Assembly: GCF_014207655.1 (NCBI RefSeq)
Contig: NZ_JACHHJ010000002.1
Coordinates: forward strand, 154,088-218,087
DNA length: 64,000 bases
Direction of reading: 5' to 3'
Source of the DNA: Geomicrobium halophilum
GTDB taxonomy: Bacteria; Bacillota; Bacilli; Bacillales; Marinococcaceae
The translations under genes were made by a program, and so were the position numbers. Positions 57,804 to 64,000 of this stretch are shown piece after piece (positions within the stretch are counted from its first letter, which is position 1; each line of letters opens with the position of its first letter). The notes under the pieces are model-generated. The model saw nothing but the letters and a program-made list of their open reading frames with translations. It ran no database searches and was not told where the DNA came from.

Positions 57804-59411
57804 TCACCAAATCGCTAAGTGGCCGTCTGCCCGTGATTCTGTTCCGCCAACGAGTACACCGCTTTCCGGATTGCGCCAAATTACTTGTCCACGGCCGAAG
57901 CTTCCGGCTTCGAGGCTGGGTCGGATATGATGGCCTTTACGTACGAGCTGGCGTGCGATTTCCGCAGGGAATTCTGATTCAATTTCCAACGTGTTTCCGC
58001 CTAGCCATTTCCAACGCGGGGCGTCCAGTGCGGCTTGCGGGTTGAAGCCGTAATCAATGGCATTCGTCAGTACTTGCAAGTGTCCTTGCGGCATCATATA
58101 TCCACCCATGACGCCGAACGGCCCGACTGGCTGATCGTCTTTTGTTAAAAAGCCTGGAATGATCGTATGATACGTCCGCTTGTTTGGTGCTAACGCGTTC
58201 GCGGCATTTTCGTCCAATTGAAACTCCCAGCCGCGATTTTGCATGCTAATGCCTGTCCCCGGAATGACGATACCTGAACCAAAGCCCGCGTAATTGCTCT
58301 GAATCATGGAGACCATATTGCCCTCTCCATCGGCGGTAGCTAAGTATACAGTGCCCCCTCTTGGCGGTGTTCCGGCTTTCGGGTCAATGGCTTTTTCCCC
58401 AATTAAAGCTCGACGTTCGGCTGCATATTCAGGTGTAAGTAGCATTTCGGGGTCGATGCTCATATGTTCTGGATCGGTAATGTATTCAAATCCGTCTGCA
58501 AACGCTAATTTTAGCGCTTCAATATGTTTATGGTAAGTATCTGCACTTTCTTTTGTCGGCAAATCAAAACCATTCAATATGTTCATCGCCATCAGAGGAA
58601 CGATTCCCTGCCCGTTTGGCGGTAGTTCCCAGACGTCGTACCCTTTGTAGTTCGCCGATAAAGGCTGTACCCAATCCGTCGTAAATTTCTCAAAATCTTC
58701 CTTTCGAAGAAATCCGTCGTGCTTGCGAGAAAATTGATCGACACACTCAGCAAGTTCGCCTTCATAAAAAGCTTTCCCTTTTGATTCCGCGATTTTACGC
58801 AAGGTAGCGCCGTGATCCGGCAAATGCCAGATTTCCCCAGGCTCGGGAGCTTTTCCGTTTTTCGTAAACGTATCGAACCAAGGTTGAAACTCTGGTTGAT
58901 CAGTGGGGAATAACTGCACCGCTGTTTTCCAATGCTTGGAAACCACAGGGCTAACCGGGAACCCTTCTTCCGCCAGGCGAATGGCTGGTGCGAGAACTTC
59001 CTCTAGCGATAATTTTCCGAATCGTTCTGATAACGCCACCCATCCACCTGGAGCACCAGGGACATTCACCGGAATTAAGCCACTTCGAGGCATTTTCTCA
59101 TATCCACGCGCTTTAACCGCGTCAATCGAGATTTCCCCAGGCGATCGGCCGCTCGAATTCATGCCATGCATTTCCCCATCCAACCAAAGGATCGCAAACG
59201 AATCACCGCCAATCCCATTGGATGTCGGTTCAACCACCGTCAGTGCGGCAGCTGTTGCAATCGCAGCATCCACTGCATTTCCACCTTTTTTTAACATATC
59301 AAGGCCTGCTTCGGAGGCAAGCGGCTGTGAAGTACCCACCATCCCCCGCGTGCTATACATCGGTGTCCGCTTTGAAGGATATGGATGATACCAAGGATCA
59401 AACTGCATCAT
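57804..59411 (-). CDS. ggt: Gamma-glutamyltransferase-family protein
   Basis: A 535-residue Ntn-hydrolase of the gamma-glutamyltranspeptidase family, which self-cleaves into two subunits. The catalytic Thr is that of GGTVYLATADGEGNMVSMIQ; other motifs are GGNAVDAAIATAAALTVVEP, GIGGDSFAIL and GPFGVMGGYMMPQGHLQVL. No signal peptide is visible, so it may be a cytoplasmic enzyme cleaving gamma-glutamyl or acyl amides, not glutathione outside the cell. ATG 59411 is chosen because GGGGTGG lies upstream; ATG 59423 and 59408 are alternatives. First gene of an operon with the two chrA genes. Confidence 0.9.
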   Translation of the reverse strand: MMQFDPWYHPYPSKRTPMYSTRGMVGTSQPLASEAGLDMLKKGGNAVDAAIATAAALTVVEPTSNGIGGDSFAILWLDGEMHGMNSSGRSPGEISIDAVKARGYEKMPRSGLIPVNVPGAPGGWVALSERFGKLSLEEVLAPAIRLAEEGFPVSPVVSKHWKTAVQLFPTDQPEFQPWFDTFTKNGKAPEPGEIWHLPDHGATLRKIAESKGKAFYEGELAECVDQFSRKHDGFLRKEDFEKFTTDWVQPLSANYKGYDVWELPPNGQGIVPLMAMNILNGFDLPTKESADTYHKHIEALKLAFADGFEYITDPEHMSIDPEMLLTPEYAAERRALIGEKAIDPKAGTPPRGGTVYLATADGEGNMVSMIQSNYAGFGSGIVIPGTGISMQNRGWEFQLDENAANALAPNKRTYHTIIPGFLTKDDQPVGPFGVMGGYMMPQGHLQVLTNAIDYGFNPQAALDAPRWKWLGGNTLEIESEFPAEIARQLVRKGHHIRPSLEAGSFGRGQVIWRNPESGVLVGGTESRADGHLAIW

Positions 59412-59585
59412 TTGCCACCCCATTACTATATTTGTAGATTGTATTCTTTTTGAAAATTATAGACTATATTTGAGTGTCTGTCATTACGTCGAAAAAGAAG
59501 CTATTCTAAAAATGCTTTGTTTTAGCAGGAAAATAGAATTTTAAGACGAATGTTTTTATAGTATGTAAAAAAATGGAGGGATGAA

Positions 59586-60770
59586 ATGTTGATAAAAAGC
59601 GTGTTTTTCAGTTTGACTTTGTTGGGTGCAAGTGTATTCGCACCGATGCAAGCTGAAGCAAATGGGAACTCACCTGGGAATTTTGGAGATGGAAAACCCC
59701 CTGTATCAGGCTTTATTAGCCATGATGAACTAAGTAATGAGCTTCAGAAGATTGAAAGAAGCAGTCAAGGAACGGTTGATGTGGATGTCGTTGGTCACTC
59801 CAATCAGGGACGTGAAATCTACAAAGCTACCGTAGGATCAGGAGACAAGGTTGTACTTGTTCAAAGCGAAATTCACGGGAATGAGAAGACAGGAACAAAG
59901 GCTCTTCTACAAATGTTACAACAGCTCGGATCCAATAATGCCTCGGATATGAGAGAGCTTAGAGAGGAATTGACGATTGTAGCAATACCCATGATGAATC
60001 CAGATAGTTCTGAATTGAATCGCCGGGGGAACGATATGACATGGAACGAAGTGGTAGAAGATTTTCCTCAGTTGGAAGGTGCCCCGTCTTCATGGAATTA
60101 CTACACGTACACAAATGAATTTTGGGACTATGCATCAAACCCCGGTTTTGATGTTAATCGTGATTTTAACCCCGATCTCGACTATACACCGCAACCAGAA
60201 GATTTTCCTGGTGCCTCAGCAGAGCCTGGATGGTATATCACACCTGAAGCTCAAACAGTTCGAGATGTTTACAAAGAATTAGACGAACAATTTGGACAAG
60301 TTGATGTATTTGTTGATCTACATCACCAAGGAGAGTATCTAATCGATGGCACGGATGATGAAGTCACATTATCTCTGTCGGGAGTATTTGTCCCTGACCC
60401 AAACAGTGATGAAGGAGAAAAATATAGTGAATATGCAGACAATTACAATGAAGAATTTTCAAAGAAGTTGAATGTCGCCGCTTATAATGCATTACAACAA
60501 AAAGGAAATTCACCTTTTGGTAATATTTCACTCTATCCGCAAAACCTAGATTTACCTGGGACAGCCTTGGGATCCTTCGCTCTAAATGGCAGCGGAGCCG
60601 TTTTATTTGAAGTTACTGGGCAAACACAGACTTATGGGCATCAAAGGATGGGCCAATTAGTTAATGCCGTCGAGTTAGGTTTATATGGTATTTTAGATAG
60701 TGTCGCAAGTGGGAATGTCTATGAAATAGACGCAGATGACTATGATGATATTCCTTTAACGGATCGTTAA
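59586..60770 (+). CDS. Secreted M14-family zinc carboxypeptidase
   Basis: A 394-residue exported metallopeptidase with signal peptide MLIKSVFFSLTLLGASVFAP, cleaved likely after EANA-like AEAN. The M14 zinc site is HGNE (QSEIHGNEKTGTKALL) plus the third His in VDLHHQGEY, and the catalytic Glu is that of VLFEVTGQTQ. It removes C-terminal residues or splits cell-wall peptides. The protein is acidic throughout. TGGAGGGATG precedes the start. It is monocistronic with a bidirectional terminator. Confidence 0.9.
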   Translation: MLIKSVFFSLTLLGASVFAPMQAEANGNSPGNFGDGKPPVSGFISHDELSNELQKIERSSQGTVDVDVVGHSNQGREIYKATVGSGDKVVLVQSEIHGNEKTGTKALLQMLQQLGSNNASDMRELREELTIVAIPMMNPDSSELNRRGNDMTWNEVVEDFPQLEGAPSSWNYYTYTNEFWDYASNPGFDVNRDFNPDLDYTPQPEDFPGASAEPGWYITPEAQTVRDVYKELDEQFGQVDVFVDLHHQGEYLIDGTDDEVTLSLSGVFVPDPNSDEGEKYSEYADNYNEEFSKKLNVAAYNALQQKGNSPFGNISLYPQNLDLPGTALGSFALNGSGAVLFEVTGQTQTYGHQRMGQLVNAVELGLYGILDSVASGNVYEIDADDYDDIPLTDR

Positions 60771-60774
60771 GTAA

Positions 60775-60804
60775 AAAGAGCAGTCACTCGAACTGCTCTT
60801 TTTT
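60775..60804. terminator. Bidirectional terminator
   Basis: AAGAGCAGT pairs with ACTGCTCTT around a 7-base loop, with an A run before and a T run after, serving both the M14 gene and the converging CBS/CorC gene. Confidence 0.88.
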
Positions 60805-60812
60805 CCTCGCTC

Positions 60813-62138
60813 TTACTCCTCATTTTCATCTTCTACGATCAGTTCTAGTTTCCGGTAGCGGTATTCGTCGCGTTTGATAACACGGATTTTTAACGTTCCC
60901 GATTTCCATTTCTCCCCTTCTCGGATGTTTGGATTCATGGAAAATAACCAGCCGCCGATGGTGTCAAATTCCTCTTCCTCGATTTTGTTGGGGAGGTGTT
61001 GGTTGATGTCATCGATCAGAACAATACCATCGACTAAAAAGTGGTTATCGGCCACCTCTTCAATTTCTGGCATTTCCCCTTCGTCGAATTCATCGCGGAT
61101 GTCACCGACGATTTCTTCCAGTATGTCTTCGATCGTGACCATTCCGGCCGTACCCCCGTATTCATCAATCAAAATCGCTAAATGCGCGCCTTCGGTCTGC
61201 ATTTTTTTCAATAGACGTTTGATTGGTGTTTGATCGGAAACGGTTAGTACGGAGCGGGTAATGTCACTCAGGTTAATATTATCTTCATCGACATTGAGAA
61301 GTAAAAATTGCTTCGTGTTAATGAAACCGACAATGTCGTCTTTGCTGCTTCCAACCACTGGAAACCTTGTAAAGCGTTTCTCTTGAATTTTTGCAATCGA
61401 TTCTTCGTAAGGTTCATCACGATAGAGGCAAACCATATCTGGGCGCGGAACCATGATTTCATCGGCTTTTCGCTCATCGAAGGCGAAGATATTGTTGACA
61501 TACCCGAACTCCGCCTGGTTGATCTCGCCATGTTTCAAGCTTTCGGTGAGAAGAACCTGCAATTCCTCTTCTGTATGGGCCTCATCCAGCTCCTTCGCCG
61601 GTTTCAACCCGAACATTTGCACAAATGCATTCGTAATTCCGTTCAGCACATAGAGGATCGGATAAACGATCATGTAGAACAAACGAAGCCAACGGATTAG
61701 AAAAAAGCTGACCCCCTCCGGACGCTGAATCGCTGCTGTCCGCGGTGCCAATTCCCCGACAACCATTCGCAAGAAGAGGACAAGAATGAAAGCAACGATA
61801 AAAGATACGGGCGCCATCACATCAGCGGAAAGATCAACAAGTGAAAAAAGTGGTGCGAGAAGAGTTTCTACCACAGGCTCCCCGAGCCAACCTAAACCAA
61901 TCGCGGTCACCGTCGACCCGAGCTGACAAGCCGCGATATAATCGTCGAGGTTGTTGGTGACTTTTTTCATCAATTTTGCCTTCGCGTTCCCTTCCTCCAC
62001 AAGCTGGTCAAGCCGGCTGCTGCTTAGTCGCACAATGGAAAATTCAGCAGCAACAAAAACCGCGGTTGCTACAAGTAATAGGAAAAATAAAACCGTATTT
62101 ATGCCTATACTCAATGAAACATTCTCCTCTAACAGCAT
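60813..62138 (-). CDS. CNNM/CBS-domain 'hemolysin'-family membrane protein
   Basis: A 441-residue protein with an N-terminal DUF21 membrane domain ([33 protein letters not shown]), two CBS domains ([60 protein letters not shown]) and a CorC_HlyC transporter-associated domain ([20 protein letters not shown]). This CorC/CNNM family exports magnesium or handles other divalent ions; it is not a real hemolysin. Length and order are normal. It is alone in its transcription unit. Confidence 0.93.
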   Translation of the reverse strand: MLLEENVSLSIGINTVLFFLLLVATAVFVAAEFSIVRLSSSRLDQLVEEGNAKAKLMKKVTNNLDDYIAACQLGSTVTAIGLGWLGEPVVETLLAPLFSLVDLSADVMAPVSFIVAFILVLFLRMVVGELAPRTAAIQRPEGVSFFLIRWLRLFYMIVYPILYVLNGITNAFVQMFGLKPAKELDEAHTEEELQVLLTESLKHGEINQAEFGYVNNIFAFDERKADEIMVPRPDMVCLYRDEPYEESIAKIQEKRFTRFPVVGSSKDDIVGFINTKQFLLLNVDEDNINLSDITRSVLTVSDQTPIKRLLKKMQTEGAHLAILIDEYGGTAGMVTIEDILEEIVGDIRDEFDEGEMPEIEEVADNHFLVDGIVLIDDINQHLPNKIEEEEFDTIGGWLFSMNPNIREGEKWKSGTLKIRVIKRDEYRYRKLELIVEDENEE

Positions 62139-62223
62139 AATGTTTTTATAGTACTCCCGATTATATCATGGATCCAATCAACTCGTTAGTCAAAAAACTT
62201 ATGCCAAAGCTGTAGAGATGAAG

Positions 62224-62480
62224 GCTTTCCGCCGCGCGGAAAGCTACCAACATAGAAAGTTAACATCGTTGCGCTGAAAAAACTGTTCTTGCGCCGAATA
62301 ATAGTGCGCGCACGCCGAATATCCGGGTGGAGGCGCCGAATAATAGTGCGCACGCCGAATCCCCGTGTGGAAACGCCGAATAATAGTGCTCGCGCGCCGA
62401 ATTCCGGGGTGGAAGCACCGAATTAATGTGCCCACGCGCCGAATTCTGCTATGATTTCGCCGAAAAAATGGATCCACGTT
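62224..62480 (+). repeat. Composite repeat A: hairpin plus GCCGAAT array
   Basis: A hairpin GCTTTCCGC-n3-GCGGAAAGC (62224-62244) is followed by about 25 bases, then GCGCTGAAAAAACTGTTC (62271) and cores CGCCGAAT at 62292, 62313, 62334, 62353, 62374, 62395, 62416, 62437 and 62458. Spacing is 21 bases except one step of 19. Two unit types alternate. It is the first of three closely related composites in 62.2-64 kb. Confidence 0.9.
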
Positions 62481-62565
62481 CTGAATGCGGGTACACAGCA
62501 GGGCTGAGGTAACATAATCCTATAGCGAAGTGTCGGTCCCCGGTCTGAGCTTCATAAATAAGGAA

Positions 62566-62740
62566 GGCTTTCCGCCTGCGGAAAGCCAATCATTCTAAGT
62601 ACCTGCCGTTACGCCGAAAAAACTGTTCATTCGCCGAATTCCCGTGCCGAAGCACCGAATAATTGTACTCGCACGCCGAATATCGCTATGATTCCGCCAA
62701 ATTCTTCGCTCCCTTCGCTGAATTCTATACCTCCTCCGGT
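62566..62740 (+). repeat. Composite repeat B: hairpin plus GCCGAAT array
   Basis: The same layout as composite A: hairpin GGCTTTCCGC-CT-GCGGAAAGCC (62566-62587), a spacer, ACGCCGAAAAAACTGTTC at 62611, then cores at 62632, 62653, 62674, 62695 and 62716, all 21 bases apart. The last two are diverged (CGCCAAAT and CGCTGAAT). Between composites A and B (62481-62565) nothing is recognised. Confidence 0.9.
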
Positions 62741-62827
62741 TCTTTCCATGGTTTCCCCAGGGTGATGCAAGACTTTTCCTCATGTAAGTGGTATGCTATA
62801 TGTAATTTACGATGAGAGGAGCGTCAC

Positions 62828-63793
62828 ATGGTCATTAAACCTCGCACATACCCCGAAAAACTTCTTCAGCTTGAGGCATTACAACGTCGTTTACCTTCTA
62901 CTCATCCCCAGATGGGTGCAATCACTACTGAATTTAGTCAGTATGATGCAGGTTGGTATGGGGAGAAATCCATGGATTATTATTATCGGAATCTTGATTT
63001 CTTGGAGCCGCTTTTCCTGCATAATGTTCGCTTGTTTTACCGCGGGTATTATTTTCAGATTGATACGCTTTTGCTCACCCCTTATTTTTTTCTTATATTA
63101 GAAATCAAAAATATAACAGGGAAGTTGATTTTTGATCATGAACATCATCAAGTGTTGCGGCGATCGCATGAGGTGGAAGAAGTTTTTCCTGATCCAGTCG
63201 TGCAAGCCGATCAGCAAAGATCCTTCCTCTCTGACTGGCTTCATGAACGGTTTACTGATTTTCCCTATTTATATAATATCGCTGTCATTGCGAATACGAA
63301 TGCTATTCTAACCACTGCTTCGCAATCCCATCCAAACCACCAGCGAGTGATTCGCCCAACAGCTTTAAGAGAAAACGTTGCTGCTTTTCATAAAAACAGT
63401 AAAAAAAGATACCCACGTTCAATGATCCGTAATATTGCGCAAACAATATATGAAAATAGCACTCCTGAACAATATTGTGCGATCAACAAATATAAAATAA
63501 GTAAACGAGATATTAAGGAAGGCGTCCTCTGCACAGAGTGCAAAAATACAACGATGATGTGGAGACATGGTAGGTGGAAATGCCCGCGATGTGAAAAGGT
63601 GAGCAGGCATGCCCATCGCATGGCATTACGTGATTATGCAAAACTTGTTTCACCGGAAATTAGGAGTAAAGAATGCCGAGTGTATCTTCATCTACCAACC
63701 ACTGATAGTGCTAAACGTTTGCTTCGGAAAATGAAGTTACCGCATAACGGGGGAACGAAGGGGAGAAGATATGATCTCAGTTCCCTTGGATAG
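62828..63793 (+). CDS. NERD-domain protein with zinc ribbon
   Basis: A 321-residue protein with an N-terminal NERD (nuclease-related) domain: GEKSMDYYYRNLDFLEPLFL, FQIDTLLLTPYFFLILEIKN (the Asp and ExK-like active-site pattern) and a C-terminal zinc ribbon (GVLCTECKNTTMMWRHGRWK, CPRCEKVS). NERD proteins are related to restriction-type nucleases, but their work is mostly unknown. ATG 62828 has AGAGGAGC upstream. It stands alone between two composite repeats. Confidence 0.88.
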   Translation: MVIKPRTYPEKLLQLEALQRRLPSTHPQMGAITTEFSQYDAGWYGEKSMDYYYRNLDFLEPLFLHNVRLFYRGYYFQIDTLLLTPYFFLILEIKNITGKLIFDHEHHQVLRRSHEVEEVFPDPVVQADQQRSFLSDWLHERFTDFPYLYNIAVIANTNAILTTASQSHPNHQRVIRPTALRENVAAFHKNSKKRYPRSMIRNIAQTIYENSTPEQYCAINKYKISKRDIKEGVLCTECKNTTMMWRHGRWKCPRCEKVSRHAHRMALRDYAKLVSPEIRSKECRVYLHLPTTDSAKRLLRKMKLPHNGGTKGRRYDLSSLG

Positions 63794-63814
63794 GCGGTAG
63801 TTCGATCAGTAGGA

Positions 63815-64000
63815 TGCTTTCCGCGGCGCGGAAAGTTATCAATAGAGCCCCCAACCCCCATTGCGCCGAAAAAAAGTTTCTGCGCCGAATTCCCGGGCCG
63901 AAACACCGAATAATCGTGCCATGCGCCGAATTCCCGGGCTGAAACGCCGAATAACCGCACAATACGCCGAATTCCCCGTAGCTCCCGCCGAATCACGGCA
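63815..64000 (+). repeat. Composite repeat C, running off the window
   Basis: Third copy of the composite: hairpin CTTTCCGC-n3-GCGGAAAG (63817-63835), spacer, GCGCCGAAAAAAAGTTTC at 63863, then cores at 63883, 63904, 63924, 63945, 63965 and 63986, spaced 20-21 bases. It continues past the end of the window. Confidence 0.88.

Overview
The window reads as chromosomal DNA of a low-to-mid GC Gram-positive bacterium of the Bacillaceae, most likely a salt- or alkali-tolerant one. The grounds are Bacillus-type gene families and order (resBC with resA-like genes, CsoR/CopZ/CopA, a Spx relative, a TPP-riboswitch tenA), strong GGAGG ribosome sites, a Zur-type box, lipoprotein signals and unusually acidic secreted proteins. 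The species cannot be fixed from the sequence alone.

Layout. 1-3.6 kb: cytochrome c maturation (resB, cut by the window start, then resC and two ResA-like thioredoxins). 4-11.5 kb: envelope and metal genes: a cytochrome b5-like lipoprotein, a peptidoglycan-binding NlpC/P60 protein whose catalytic Cys is Ser, a zinc-binding lipoprotein behind a Zur-like box, lgt, a membrane rhodanese, a ferric-reductase-like membrane protein, a decayed zupT and a Met-rich secreted peptide. 11.7-19.3 kb: a copper island with divergent copB (CPH type) and a CsoR-box operon of ferredoxin-like protein, copA, a small membrane protein, a frameshifted His-rich secreted protein, glutaredoxin-like and Spx-like proteins, copZ and csoR. 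19.4-19.85 kb: the 3' end of a group II intron.

20-47.4 kb: an integrative conjugative element (ICE). From left to right it has a tyrosine integrase, an ImmA/ImmR-like switch with repeated GTGCAAT-ATTGCAC operators, small HTH genes, a phage-like replication module (DnaD-like, G39P-like loader, DnaB-like helicase), a type IV secretion module (VirB2-, VirD4-, VirB6-, VirB3-, VirB4- and CwlT-like genes plus accessory membrane proteins), a probable oriT, an RHH protein and MobL-type relaxase, then ArdC-like, DUF3991/TOPRIM, membrane Mrr-like and holin-like-toxin genes. It ends beside tRNA-Thr and tRNA-Asn, but I found no convincing att direct repeats, so its borders are not fixed.

47.4-64 kb: ordinary chromosome again: tRNAs, two MBL-fold hydrolases, GNAT, a beta-lactamase-related protein, aldehyde dehydrogenase with DUF779, a PQQ-type sugar dehydrogenase lipoprotein, riboswitch-controlled tenA, paired chrA genes, ggt, an M14 carboxypeptidase, a CBS/CorC protein and a NERD protein. 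Intergenic DNA here carries six arrays of a GCCGAAT-core repeat with a strikingly regular spacing of about 21 bp, three of them preceded by the same hairpin.
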